Source of the DNA: Adiantum capillus-veneris
Lineage: Eukaryota > Streptophyta > Polypodiopsida > Polypodiales > Pteridaceae
Assembly (NCBI GenBank): GCA_014529385.2
Contig: CM043966.1
Location: 36,866,739 to 36,930,738, forward strand
Reading direction: 5' to 3'
DNA: 64,000 nt
A program made the position numbers and the translations under genes. Positions 32,449 to 43,744 of the stretch are shown in pieces. Numbering within the stretch: position 1 is the first letter of the stretch; the number at the start of each line of letters is the position of its first letter. The notes below the pieces were generated by a model. The model ran no database searches and had not been told where the DNA came from. It worked only from the letters and a program-made list of their open reading frames with translations.

Positions 32449-34350
32449 CTAAACAGTTGTCCTCAACTGTAGTGCTTGTACATATCCTTCCAGAATCTCG
32501 AGATAAGATACTAATTCCTGCTCGATCGTCCACTGAGCATCTAGAGTAGAATAATTCTTGAACTTTACCATATCTTTCCGTGTAATCTTTCCGGACTTGA
32601 GTGGCCACTCCTGATGATGCATGATCTGCTCCGGTTGGAGTATTTCTTCCGTTTCCTCAACCTCAGGAGGTTCCTCTGCAATAGGTTGACTTGGAGGCGG
32701 TCCCACATATGGCCGGAGTAAACTAACATGGAAAGCATTGTGGATCTTCCAATTAGATGGTAAATCTAATCAAAATGTCACATCATTTACTTGGTCACTT
32801 ATCTTAAACGGCCCATAATAACGATTGGAAAGTTTTACCACTTTCCCTTTATGAGTCGCTTGTATCTTTAGTCTTGCCAGAAGGAATCTGGACTGTTAAG
32901 TCAAAATTCCTTCTGTGCTTGTCTATAGCTTTCTTATGTTTCATGAGAACGCAAAATTGCTCTCTTAACTTGCCCGTAGGCTCTCTCCAAATCTCGAAAA
33001 AACTCATCTGCTGCAAAAATCTTATCCTTAGTGACAAGGATCAGTGGAAGCAAAGGCTTATCATAGAGAATCTCAAAAGGTGCTTTTCCCATAGACAAAT
33101 GTACGGTATTGTTATACGCGTACTCCATAAGGGGCAAATACTTCTCCCAGTCAAACTATCTTTCTGACACATAAGATTCCAGCATATCCAATACTATGGA
33201 AATAGCGATCTCACTCTGCCCATCCGTTTGAGGATGATATGCAAAAGAAAAATTCAACTTCGTGCCAAGGTTATCACACAAGGCACACCAAAAATTTATT
33301 GTCATACGAGGATCTCAATCACTCACAATAGAGTTGGGCATCCCATGATGCTTAAAGATCTGTGCTAGAAAAAATCCTAGACATATGATCCGCTTTGATT
33401 GTTTTCTTGACTGGAATAAAGTGAGCTTGCTTGCTAAATCTGTCCACAATGGTCCAGATTGCATCATTTCTAGTCTGAGTCCTTGGGAGATCCATAATGA
33501 TATCCATGGCAATATTCTCCCAGGTTGATCAAGCACAGGTAGAGGTTGGAGTAACCCTGGCGTCTTATGCCAATCATACACTATTTTTTGGCAAACCAAG
33601 CATTCCCTGACATATTGATCAATGTCTGCTTTTAGGCTTGGCCAAAAGAAATATCTTTCCAATGCTAAAGTCGTAGGGAGAATTCCCCGATTACCCGCAT
33701 AGGGTGTAGCATGTGCTTCTTCCATAATTTTCTTTCTCAATGGTTCTACCACGCAAATTGCTTGGTGGTGATAGAGGTAACCATCCCGAATAGAATAGGA
33801 ATATTCATTTTCTCCGTTCTCTAACTTACTCCAAATGGAGGAGAAGTCTAGGTCGTTCATATATAACTCTAGAAGTGATTCCAATTCTTGGTGATACACA
33901 GAAGTAACTGCATTCACCCTAGGCCGTTTAGACAATGCGTCAGCATCCACATTCTTACTCCTAGCCGTATGAAGGATCTAGAAGTGAAACATTGACAAAA
34001 AAGTGGTCCATCTCATATGCTTCTCGGATAATTTCTGTTGCGTAAGGAAATACCGGGAACTCTGGTGATAGATTTTGATCACAAAATCCGCTCCTAGAAG
34101 ATAATGCTTGCAGGTGGACAAGGCGTGGATCACATCCATAAGTTCCTTCTCGTAGATCAAGGCATGTAGTTCTGCATCCTTAAGTCGTCTATTTTCATAA
34201 GCCATTGCATGGGCTTCTTGGTTAAGCATTGCACCGATGCAATCGCCTCAAGCATCGCAATGAACCTCAAATGGTTCCTTAAGTCTGGCACTATCAAAAT
34301 AGGTCCATGGCTTAATAGATACTTTAGCCTATCAAAGGCACCTTGTTGTC
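32449..34350 (-). pseudogene. Element A pol, part 3: RNase H, integrase, chromodomain
   Basis: Leftward order: RNase H (GPILIVPDL, then YEKELMDVIHAL and CKHYLLGADF, 34350-33978); integrase zinc region with the C-LVC pair (ALERYFFWP, VRECLVCQK) and core remnants (about 33950-33150); integrase C-terminal YNNTVHLSMGKAPFEI (33137-32934); and a chromodomain-like end (ILQPEQIMHH, VKFKNYSTLDAQW, 32706-32449). The chromodomain normally targets such elements to heterochromatin. Several frameshifts and stops break the gene. The right end is at the TCGAT target site of element B. Confidence 0.9.
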
Positions 34351-34355
34351 TCGAT
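34351..34355. repeat. Target site duplication of element B, left
   Basis: TCGAT, identical to 40576-40580 on the other side of element B. Confidence 0.93.
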
Positions 34356-35052
34356 TGTCACAACTCGGTGATGTGGCTGCCCAGTACACACACACCCTCT
34401 GGATAAGGATTGCAGAAATGATGACGTGGCTACCCAATACACACACACCCTCTGGAAAAGGATTGCAGAAATGATGACGTGGCTGCCTGCTGCTGAAAAC
34501 AGCCCTGCAAATGCTGACGTGGCCTGTGGTACGGATTGATTGCTGACGTGGCATACCCGGATTCTGCGGCGCTTTTGGCGGACTGTCCTACGGCAGCTTT
34601 TGGGACAGATTTTTGCGCAGCTTTTGCTGCTTTATTCCATGCAAATTAAAGAGAGCTTTTAGGCCTTGCTTTAATACCATAAGAGGGTTTGAGAGAGAAA
34701 ATTGGAAGTTGCTTTATTTTAGGGGCAGCTTTTTATGGACAGCTTTTGAAGCTTTTGGGGCTCTGCTTTTAGCATCCCTTGTAAACAATTTAATAAGTGG
34801 GCAGGGCCTCACAACTCAGAGCATCTAGACGGAGAGTCTGAGGGTGAGCGCCTGCCTGCACTCTTGTATTTTGAACACAGATTAATACAAAAAGAAATAC
34901 CGAAAGGGACGCAAGTCTTTGGGGCCAATATCTCTAGGCACAGAACTCCGCCAGGCCAATATCGAATCAATTGTGAACTGTGAACTATTTTCAAGTGATT
35001 ATTTGTGTCGTCGCGGCAGATTCTCGACTTGGAGTGTCCCAAGTCTATTACA
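34356..35052 (+). mobile_element. Element B 5' LTR
   Basis: 697 bp, TGTCACAA...TATTACA. It is 61 bp longer than the 3' LTR because a segment with ACACACACCCTCTGG and GATGACGTGGCT is duplicated in tandem near its start. It includes TGACGTGGC sites and the AAGAAATACCGAAAGGGA block at about 34892. Confidence 0.92.
34422..34552. promoter_or_regulatory. Cluster of four TGACGTGGC (ACGT-core) sites in the element B LTR
   Basis: TGACGTGGC occurs at 34422, 34475, 34515 and 34544, and a C-to-T decayed copy (TGATGTGGC) lies near the LTR start. In plants TGACGTGG is a binding site for bZIP factors. The clustering in U3 suggests an enhancer for the element, which is inference. The 3' LTR keeps the sites from about 39953 onward. 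Confidence 0.55.
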
Positions 35053-35053
35053 G

Positions 35054-35066
35054 TGGTATCAAAGCA
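35054..35066 (+). promoter_or_regulatory. Primer-binding site, initiator Met tRNA
   Basis: TGGTATCAAAGCA starts two bases after the 5' LTR, one base off the TGGTATCAGAGC complement of plant initiator Met tRNA. Confidence 0.9.
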
Positions 35067-35120
35067 CGGCCGATTTCTCTTCTACGGGAAATCGGATCCC
35101 TTTTTTTTTCCGCGGCACTT

Positions 35121-36776
35121 ATGGCTTCAGGCAAAGATCAGTCGACTTCCTCTGCATCCGGAGATGCGGGAAGAGATCACGAAGAGGATTCACGCGGGGA
35201 GTATGGCCCGCCTCGGCCTACTCAGGCGGAGCTCGAAGAGATGGAGCGTCAACGATTGATCGGCAACGCAAGAAAGATGATGCTCAATTTTGCGAAGGAC
35301 CCAAAATAAGCGAGGCCTCTTTCAATGAGGTGCACACACAGTGGCGGCAAACCACAGAGCCACCCCTCAAACCGGCTCTCAAGAAACCTCCCAGTCCCAA
35401 GACGTACAAAGAGCAAGAATTGGAAGAGGTGGTTGATGCACAAATTGCTCAGCTTTTTGACGCGTAAAACAAAGCTAAAAAGCATGAGAAAAAGCTGAAG
35501 AAAGGCGCTGACTTCCTGGGTTATTTGGGTCGTCAGTCTACATTCGAAAAGGCAAGAAAGCAGAAAAAGTGTGTACGATTTGAAGGAGTACCCAATTCTT
35601 CTTCTTCTTCTTCTTCTTCTTCTTCGAGTTCTTCTAGCTCCTCTGACTCGAGCTAAGAAGACAAAAAAGGTAAAAAGTGAAGCAAAAAGCAACGCTTCAG
35701 AAAGGGCAAGAAAAAGGCCAAAGAAGCCTAAATCTCGCCCCGTGGTTGACAGTTCTACAAAGGACTCGTCTTCAGACAGTTCGGACTCTAATGACAGCAG
35801 CTTTTACACAAAGAAGAAGAATTTTTATAAAGCCAACCAGTATGACTTTCTGAAAGACAAAAGCAAGAAAGTCCGAGAGTTTAAGGAAGGTGGACAGTCA
35901 ATTAAATTTGACATGTTTTCTGGTTATAGAGATGCTTCGAAGGCTTTGTCTTTTATACAGCAGTTTGACATCGCTTTCTCTAGAGGACGTTACTCAGAGC
36001 ACTCTAAGATTCGAAGAGTTTCCTCTTACTTTAAGGGGAATGCTCGAACTTGGTGGTCCACGCTTCTATTAAACAAGACAACACCAATTAAATGGCTGAA
36101 ATTCAAAAGGCTTTTTATTTCTTCATGGCTGACTCGAGAGTATGAACGCGACATACGAATTGCTTGGAACCATCTTCGGATAATCAAGAAGGATACAGTG
36201 GACGCTTATTGCAAGAGATTCTGGAGCTCTTTTCTACCCGCCTCTTCATTTAAGGAGATCTCGTTCAAGGAACACATTGAGCGGTTTACCTTGGGTCTTC
36301 CTACAGAGATCCGAGATCACCGCTTGGAACAAAAGTCAGCTTCTATTCAAGAGTTGATGAGTCATGCGAAAGGGGGTTTTGCCATTCACTCAGGCAGTTT
36401 GACCTACCCCACAGATGAGATCATGACGCACAGAACTGAACAGGCAGTTTGACCTACCCCACAGATAAGATCATGACGCAGAGAACTGAACAGACTTTGG
36501 AAAATGAAAGTAGAAAGAAGAAGAGCACCCCAGAAACGAAAGAAAAGGATGCACGACCCCAGCTCACTCGTCGAGAGAGGATCAGCTATATCAAAGAGGG
36601 GAAGTGTTTTGAATGCGGGGAAACTGGGCATATCTTCGCAAAGTGCCCTAACAAGGCGCCGAATGAACAGGATGAAGAAAGGCCAGAAAGTTCCAAAGCA
36701 ACTGAGAGACGTGGCAGAAAGGCAGATAAAAAGCAGAACTGGTACCACATTGCGTGGGGCCCGAACCGAATCAAAT
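35121..36776 (+). pseudogene. Element B gag
   Basis: The ATG at 35121 (MASGKDQ) is preceded by the same CCGCGGCACTTATGG context as the gag start of element D. An acidic N-terminus ends at TAA 35307 in one frame while coding continues in another to 35467. After a serine-coding TCT run comes the capsid-like retrotrans-gag domain (35840-36380: IKFDMFSGY, ARTWWSTLL, DAYCKRFW, ERFTLGLP). Then comes a 52-bp tandem duplication (36391-36495) with a stop, and the zinc knuckle CFECGETGHIFAKC at 36605-36646. At least three frame disruptions. Gag packages the element RNA in cytoplasmic particles. Confidence 0.9.
36391..36495. repeat. 52-bp tandem duplication in gag
   Basis: Two copies of the CAGGCAGTTTGACCTACCCC block, starting about 36391 and 36443. 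The duplication introduces a stop and a frame change between capsid and zinc knuckle. Confidence 0.92.
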
Positions 36777-37199
36777 GAATCAAAGTACAAACTTTGCCGC
36801 TTTTAGGGCAAAGTGAAGGATTAGGAAGCCCTCTTTTTCTTTGATGAAGGAGCCAAGGCCAACTTCTTGTCACTTGAAATTGGCCGCTGATTTGGAATTA
36901 CGCTCGACAGGCTGAGGCCATAGGCGGAGGTGGTTTGAGTGGCACCCGGACAGGATATTGCCAGCACACGAGGATTTCTACGTAATTTCCTTGGGAGAAC
37001 CACAAGAACAACGCCGTGGTTCACTACCGGGCCGAGAAAACGAATTTGACAAAAGGAGGGCTCAGAGATTGTACTTGATGAACTTCAGTTTCTTTATTCA
37101 CTTTTTTTTTGGGAAGAGAACTGAACGATGAATGAAGGTCGAATATGTTTTGACATGAACAAAGAACGCCAAGATTTTTCTCCACACTCCTGTCGATTG

Positions 37200-39352
37200 C
37201 TTTTCAGAGGGCCTGCCAGGCGAGTTGCCACCAGCTCGTCTCAAGGATCATACCATTGATCTGATACTTGGAATCGCACCACCGAACCGGCCACCTTATC
37301 GTGTGAGCCGAGCCCAGAGATACACCTGTTTGGGACACATTGTCTCAGCAACAGAAGTACAGATGGACCCGGCCAAGATAGAGATTATCCGTGATTGGCC
37401 CGCTTTGGAAAATGTCCATAAAGTTGAAAGCTTCTTGGCCTTATGTTCTTCCTACCGGCGGTTCATCAGAAAGTTTGCAGAGGTTGTTTACCCCTTTGCA
37501 TTTGTAGACATTCAAGGGAGTCCTTTTCTCGTGGGGATCCACAAAAGTGACTGCCTTTCAAGAATTGAAACAAAATTTGACTACAGGACCAGTTTTTGAA
37601 TTTGCCGGATTTGCAGAAGTAGTTTGAAGTATCTTGTGATACTTGTGATCGTAGTCTGGATGCGGTCTTAATGCAAGAAGGCCAATGTCATTACCTATGA
37701 GAGCCGATTGTTTTCAAGGCCAGAATTGATAGTGCAGATATGTGAGAAAGAGCTTTTGGCGGCTATCCATGCTCTTAGTCAGTGGCGACATTACCTACTC
37801 GGAGCCAATTCTATGGTTTTCACAGATGATGGGAGTTTACGCTACTTCTTGTCACAGAAGCAACTATCGGAAAAGCAAATGCGGTGGGCAAACATCTTGT
37901 CACAGTTTACTTCCGGATTGTCCATGTGCAAGGACAGAAGAAATTGGTGGCAAATACTTTTCCCCGAAAGCCGTTGGTTCTGGCTATTTCCACGATACAT
38001 CATAGAAACTTCGAGGATATGGTCAGTCAGTACGCCACGGATACAGATTTTGCAGATGTATTCAGTCGAATACAGAAAGGAGAGATAGTAGCGGACTATT
38101 CCATTTGGGATGGCTATTTGATGAAGAAAACCATGTTGTGCGTTACACAGCCGTTGAGGGAAAAGGTTCTAACCGAATACTGTCCGTCTTTTTACGGGTC
38201 ACCGCGGCATTGCTGACACCTTGAAAGGGGTAGAGAGATACTTCTTTTGGCCGAGACTCAAGGAGGATGTGGACGAGTTTGTGCGCAATTGCTTGGTATG
38301 CCAGAAGGTCAAGTTTGATAGGCATAAAGCACAAGGTTTGTTACAGCCTTTACCCATATCCACCCGCCCATGGGAAAGTATTGCAATGGATTTCATCTCC
38401 CGAGAACATAGCGTGGGCACGATTGTTTATTGCCCAGGTCTTCAGATTATATGGCATGCCTGAGACGATTGTCTTCGACAAGGACCCCAGATTCACGAGT
38501 TTGTTTTGGAAGGCCATTTGGGAGAACATTGGCACGCGGTTGCAGTTCTCGTCATCTTTCCACCCGCAGACTGACGGGCAATCTAAGATTACCAATTCAA
38601 TGGTTTAAGATTTATTGAAGTCTTATATCTCGAATCAGAAGACTCAATGGGAAAAGTATCTACCTTTGGTGGAATTTGTCTACAACAACACGATACACTC
38701 TTCGACGAGGAAGGCGCCATTTGAGATTATTGAAGGTGCTGTGAAGGTTCCACCCTTCCTAAGCACGAAAGATAAGATTTTTGAAGCTGATGAGTGAACG
38801 CGCGACTTAGACACGGCTTTTGCCAAGGTCCGCGAGGCTTTGCAGAAATCTCTCGAAAGACAGAAAAAGGCAGCAGATCGCCATCGTCGCCATTTGAAAT
38901 TGAAGGAGGATGATTGGGTGCTCTTACGTTTTGAGAAGGCACGCCTGAGAAAGCACAAGGGAAAGGAGAGGCTTTTTCCAAAGCTTAGTATGCGATACTA
39001 CGGACCTTTCCAGATCTCCGAAAAGATCAATGATGTCTCCTTCTGACTGAAACTGCCTGACACTTGGAGGATTCACAATGCATTCCATGTGAGTCTCTTC
39101 AAACCTTTTAAAGGTGATGTGCCTGAAGATGGGGAGCCTGATGAGCAACCCCAAGTGGAAGAAAACGAGGATATCCTTGTTCCTGAACAGATTTTGGCAC
39201 ATAAGGACAGAAAGAATAAGGGTAGAGTAAGAAGGCGGTTCTTGGTTAAATTCAAGAACTATCATGCATTGGATGCGAAGTGGATGGAGGAGAACCTAGC
39301 AGATACTCCTCAGATTGTAAGACTTTACCTTGAAGCTTTTGGTTTAGCATAG
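37200..39352 (+). pseudogene. Element B pol with RT core deleted; RNase H, integrase, chromodomain
   Basis: The RT start (LPPARLKDHTIDLILG, PPYRVSRAQ) jumps at about 37316 straight to the late RT motif YTCLGHIVSATE. About 150 residues including the YxDD catalytic site are missing. RNase H follows (KELLAAIHALSQWRHYLLG, about 37740-37900). The integrase zinc region (NCLVCQK) is present, and after FISREHS the core lacks its middle, resuming at FRLYGMPETIV and FHPQTDGQSK. The YNNTIHSSTRKAPFEI segment and a chromodomain (39150-39350, FLVKFKNYHALDAKWM) close it. It cannot make an active polymerase and would depend on another copy. Confidence 0.9.
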
Positions 39353-39939
39353 TCTACTCCAAATGGAACCCCGAATTCAGCTTGGCCATAGATTTGGTGC
39401 AGTGGGTTGCACAAGAGGGCAGTTACTCTGCTCCTTTGTCAACATATGCCTCGATTTTGAATACTAGAGTCACTGATGTCTCTTTGAGCTTCAGGGATAT
39501 TGAGAGCTGACAGTATTTTGTTGTATGACTTTATGAAATGGAATTCCCGAACATGAAACTGATTTGTTGTTTAAGTGCAGGAACTGATAGACAAAATGAC
39601 TGCAACATTTTGGTCTGAATGATCTCGAATAGACATGGTTGCAATAGGGATTAGTCAATCGGGCATCTATGAGGTCCTGAGTGGATCTAGATGCAATTGC
39701 TAACTGCATTGCCGATAAATCATGGTCTAAGATCCGAATGAATGTTGAATGTGGTTTGTCATGTGATGTCAAGTGATGTCCTATGATGTCGTGTGATGTG
39801 ACTGCCGATTGATACATGTGCTAGATGTGTGTTCCTACTGCCTTCGTACTAACAGTCAGTGTCTGCTAAGACAGTTTATGGCCTCTGTCTGTTTTGTAGG
39901 CGTATCGAGGGCGATTACAATGCTTTATAGAGGGGGGTA
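39353..39939 (+). other. Element B 3' untranslated spacer and polypurine tract
   Basis: No open frame of note. It contains several ATGTGATGTC-type short repeats at about 39760-39800 and ends in the polypurine tract AGAGGGGGGTA just before the LTR. Confidence 0.7.
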
Positions 39940-40575
39940 TGTTACAACTTGGTGACGTGGCTGCCTAGTATACACACACCCTCTGGAAAAGGATTGCAGA
40001 AATGATGACGTGGCTGCCTGCTGCTGAAAACAGCCCCGCAAATGCTGACGTGGCCTGTGGTACGGATTGATTGCTGACGTGGCATACCTGGATTCTGCGG
40101 TGCTTTTGGCGGACTGTCCTACAGCAGCTTTGGGGACAGGATTTTGCGTAGCTTTTGCTGCTTTATTCCATGCAAATTGGAGAGAGCTTTTAGGCCTTGC
40201 TTTAATACCATAAGAAGGTTTGAGAGGGAAAATTGAAAGTTGCTTTATTTTAGAGGCAGCTTTTTATGGACAGCTTTTGAAGCTTTTGGGGCTCTGCTTT
40301 TAGCATCCCTTGTAAACATTTAAATATGTGGGCAAGGCCTCACAACTCAGAGCATCTGGACGGGGAGTCTGAGAGTGAGTGCCTGCCTGCACTCTTGTAT
40401 TTTGAACACAGATTAATACAAAAAGAAATACCGAAAGGGGCGCCAGTCTTTGGGGCCAATATCTCTACGCACGGAACTCCGCCAGGCCAGTGTCGAATCA
40501 ATTGTGAACTGTTTTGAAGTGATTATTTGTGTTGTCGCGGTAGATTCTCCACTTGGATTGTCCAAGTCTGTTACA
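39940..40575 (+). mobile_element. Element B 3' LTR
   Basis: 636 bp, TGTTACAACTTGG...CTGTTACA. High identity to the 5' LTR apart from the 61-bp duplication there. ACGT-core sites and the AAGAAATACCGAAAGGGGCG block at about 40423 are intact. Confidence 0.93.
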
Positions 40576-40580
40576 TCGAT
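40576..40580. repeat. Target site duplication of element B, right
   Basis: TCGAT, matching 34351-34355. Confidence 0.93.
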
Positions 40581-41152
40581 CACCACTTGAAAGGGATCTT
40601 CTTCCTTGTGAGGTCATGGAGTGGTCCTGCTACTTGAGGAAAGCCTTGGATAAACCTCCGATAGGAGGAACACAATCCCAAAAAGCGTTGGCCAATCTTG
40701 CACGACCTAGATCTTTGCGGGATCCATTCTCACTGGTTGTGTGAGAGTATATGGCAGAGATAATGTATCTCAGTGAGCAAGAACTCACTCTTCTTTGCAT
40801 TCACACGTAACTCATGCTTTCGCAGTTCTTGAAACACATGTCCAAGTGCTTCCGATGTTTCTCCTCACTCCTGGAAAAGACGAGTATGTCATCAAAGAAC
40901 ACTCCTGTGAAAGCTCGGTGTGGGCTGAAAATTAATCCATCATTCGATTCAATGTGGCAAGAGCATTGGTCAAGCTGAAAGGCATTACCAAAAATTCATA
41001 AAATCCAAAGGTTGTGTGAAAGGCAGTCTTATGGACATCCTCAAGGGCTATGCGTATTTGATGATACCCGCTCTAAGTCAATGCGACTAAAGATACTTGC
41101 ACCGTACAACTTATCAAGAATATCATCAATCCGAGGAATCGGAAAGCGATTC
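40581..41152 (-). pseudogene. Element A pol, part 2: RT core
   Basis: Leftward from 41152 the RT palm motifs RFPIPRIDDILDKLYGA, LRAGYHQIRI and [13 protein letters not shown] are seen, then the catalytic F-F-D-D (near 40890). The RT tail (VQDWPT, AGPLHDLT) stops at the TCGAT site where B inserted. It continues element A's RT start at 62125-61716 and leads into the RNase H at 34350. Confidence 0.9.
41148..41152. repeat. Target site duplication of element C, left
   Basis: GATTC, identical to 61711-61715. Confidence 0.92.
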
Positions 41153-41732
41153 TGTAGCAGGGCTACAGTGTCACTTTCATAGGACACATAGTCAGTACAG
41201 TTTGTCTAGTCTGGTTCACACTGGACAGACTCTCTGGGCTGGACAGTGACACGTGGCACGGATACGGACGGTGGTCTAGTGGACATCGTGGCCAAGTCAC
41301 CACCACTCAGTTTGGGGATAGACTGAAATGGCTTACATTTATGAGCCGTTGGTGGCTCTTTATGGTTGTACATATGAGTAGGAGTTGTTGGATCATTTTA
41401 TCATCTTCTAGATATATGGTCCAGCGTCGTCGTTTTTGGATAGCGAGTTTATACACAGCACGTCTTCACCATCCCTGCACATCTGAGCCTCGACACCCCA
41501 TTGTGCCTGTGAGTCTTGGGCTAGAGCTGAGTGTGTTGCCACGCCAGAGTCTGTATATCAATTCTTTGAGATAGTCGAGTCATATGTTCAAGTCTGATGT
41601 TGTGTCTCTGTGAGCTCAGTTGTTCAGTTGTTGTCTATTGTTCCTTTGTTTTCAGTCTGTTTTGAGTGAGATTGTCACGCACATTGCACTGAGCAGCACC
41701 CACTGTAGAGAGCACGACACACTATCCGCACA
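41153..41732 (+). mobile_element. Element C 5' LTR
   Basis: About 580 bp from TGTAGCAGGG to CCGCACA. The 3' LTR ends CCGTGCTACA, so the last bases of this copy have lost TGCT. The next bases, GGTGCTCTCATTTTGG, do not match the initiator-Met primer site. Confidence 0.88.
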
Positions 41733-43117
41733 GGTGCTCTCATTTTGGCAATCACGATGGGACCTCAACTGAAGTCTCACTCTCTGTGAGTACAAATCGT
41801 CAAGCTAGTTGGTTTTTACCTAGCTTCGCCTACTTTGCCTTGCACTGTGTAGTCTGTTGATCTGGTCCTCTCTCGCCCTAGTCCAACTGGTCTGGTCCTC
41901 TCTCGCCCTGGTCCAACCAACCCTCGTCCCTGGTCTAGTCCCTCCTTGTCCCTATCCAGTCCTCCCTCGTCCCTGGTCCAGCCTGGGTCTAGTCATTTGC
42001 CTGGTCTAGTAGAGTCTAGACTTGTCTTCATCCAATTAAAGGTCTTCTTGCCCAAAGCTTGGTTGGATTTGTGGTAGATGCATGACACATACAAGGCGGT
42101 CATTAGAGCGTCAAAGCGCACTACTGAGTCCTCTAAAGTACTACAACAAAAGACGACCCTTGGTACCTAGTAGAAGTCCATGAACCTCATCACCCATACC
42201 TCCACATACGGCATCACCCATTCCTCCATCCGGTTCCACATCTTCCAGGTCACCTTCCCCAGTAAATCTCTCTCCTATTTTGTTACAGCAGGCTATTGAG
42301 CAACGGACTACTGAGCAAGAGGCCATGGAGGCGTTGGCCAAGGTAAACATCAAGTTTCCTACCTTCAAGGGACTCTCTTCAGAAGATGCAGACGACCATG
42401 CAAGGAGGTTTGTATCTCTCTGTAGGGGTCCTGGTCTTAATAGAGAAGATGCTATTTGGTACTCTTTCCATCTACCTTGGATGGCTTAGCAGACAAATGG
42501 TACAGTCAGTTTGCAGAGAACCATTTTGCAACTTGGGCAGCTTTAAGACAACAGTTCTGTGAAGCATTCAGGTCAGGTGACTACCAGGAAAAGGTTTTGG
42601 ATGAGTTGGCCAACATGGTGCTCCAGCCAGAGGAGACTTTTGCAGAACTTATGACAAAAAGCAAGTCTCTGGTTGCCAAGCTTCCCCAGCAACCCGGTGA
42701 ATTTATGGTTAAGAAGTGGGTGGAGAAGGCTCTTCCCAAAACTTCTCAGCAAAAACTCCGAGAGTCTCCGACCTGACGCCACTCTGGAGGAGTTCGTCGC
42801 AGCTGCTACTAGGATAGAGGGAGCTAGGAAGTTGTTCACCAACCCCCCTCACATAGAGACCCCCTCTGTGTTTTCTGAAAGTCCTGCTGATCCATTGACT
42901 TCTTTACGTAGGGAACTTGAAGCCCTAAAACTACAATGCGCTCTTCAAGAGGAAAAAGCAATCTCTCTTAGACAAGAGAAACCACCACATCTTGAGGCTT
43001 TGGATCAAATCAAGAGAGAGCTAGAAGAGCTTCGGTCGCAGCAGGAGACTAAGGCTATGGTATGGTGCAGCTCGTGTTGCTCTCCAAGGCATCCTCCACA
43101 GGATTGTTCCCTTCGGG

Positions 43118-43122
43118 CTTAT
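43118..43122. repeat. TSD of solo LTR, left
   Basis: CTTAT, identical to 43740-43744. Confidence 0.9.
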
Positions 43123-43739
43123 TGTAACAAACTGCTGACGTGTCAAAGCCTAAAGAATGGAGCCAACTTATAGATGTGGCCGAGGGGCCTAAACCCTAAT
43201 TTCTGCCAGAAACCTTAACTGCCGAAACCCTAATTTTGGAAACCCTAACCCTAAAACCTGCAAACCCTAATTCTAGAAACCCTAACCCTAAAACTGCAGA
43301 AAACCTAACCCTAACCCTAAGGGCAGCAGGGAGATTTGCGAAAATTGCGTTGGCTGATGACGTGGCAAGCTGTACGGATTTCCGTGATTCACATTGGCAG
43401 CTTTTTGGCTTTGCTTTTGGACCAGATGCTTTTAAGTTTGAAGGCTTTTCACTGTAAGTGCTTTTTAGGCCAGGGGTCTTTAAATATGAGGCTGGGCTCA
43501 TTCTCTGGCATGCTTCCTAGAGAAGGTGTAGAGTCTGGAGTACCGGCTTGTACTTTGATGATGCAATATAAAGAAATACCGGAAGGGGCGCCAAGGTTTG
43601 GCGCTAATACTCTCTGGGGTGGAATTTCGCCACTCCGTGTCGCGTGTCGTCTCTCTCTTTCAATTCAGTTGTTATTGAAGTGCTAAAAGTCTGTTCAGTC
43701 TGTTCTTTTCTATTGGCACGTGATGCCCGCCTTGTGACG
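43123..43739 (+). mobile_element. Solo LTR with telomere-like repeats
   Basis: 617 bp, from TGTAACAAACTGCTGACG to TTGTGACG, flanked by CTTAT on both sides and with no interior. It belongs to the same broad LTR group as elements B, D and E (shared start, and AAGAAATACCGGAAGGGGCG at 43571). The U3 part 43191-43318 contains about ten AAACCCTAA / CCCTAACCCTAA copies. Confidence 0.88.
43191..43318. repeat. Interspersed CCCTAA (telo-box) repeats in the solo LTR
   Basis: AAACCCTAATTTC, AAACCCTAACCCTAA and similar units are separated by short CTGCAGAA or TTCTAG spacers. This is degenerate and interspersed, not a telomere array. Confidence 0.9.
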
Positions 43740-43744
43740 CTTAT
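43740..43744. repeat. TSD of solo LTR, right
   Basis: CTTAT, matching 43118-43122. Confidence 0.9.

Larger units (their letters stand above)
34356..40575 (+). mobile_element. Element B: Ty3/gypsy chromovirus with internal deletions
   Basis: A complete LTR-to-LTR copy of 6220 bp with a perfect TCGAT duplication, inserted in the RT/RNase H junction of element A. It has a canonical initiator-Met primer site, gag with a CCHC knuckle, a pol lacking the RT catalytic core and part of the integrase core, a chromodomain and a polypurine tract (AGAGGGGGGTA). Confidence 0.94.

Noticed and set aside
41341-41574. Small ORFs in the element C LTRs (also at 61221-61558)
   Set aside because: They lie inside noncoding LTR sequence and have no motif.
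43191-43318. Interstitial telomere or chromosome-fusion site
   Set aside because: The CCCTAA units are irregularly spaced, lie within an LTR with its own target duplication, and recur at the same LTR position in element D.
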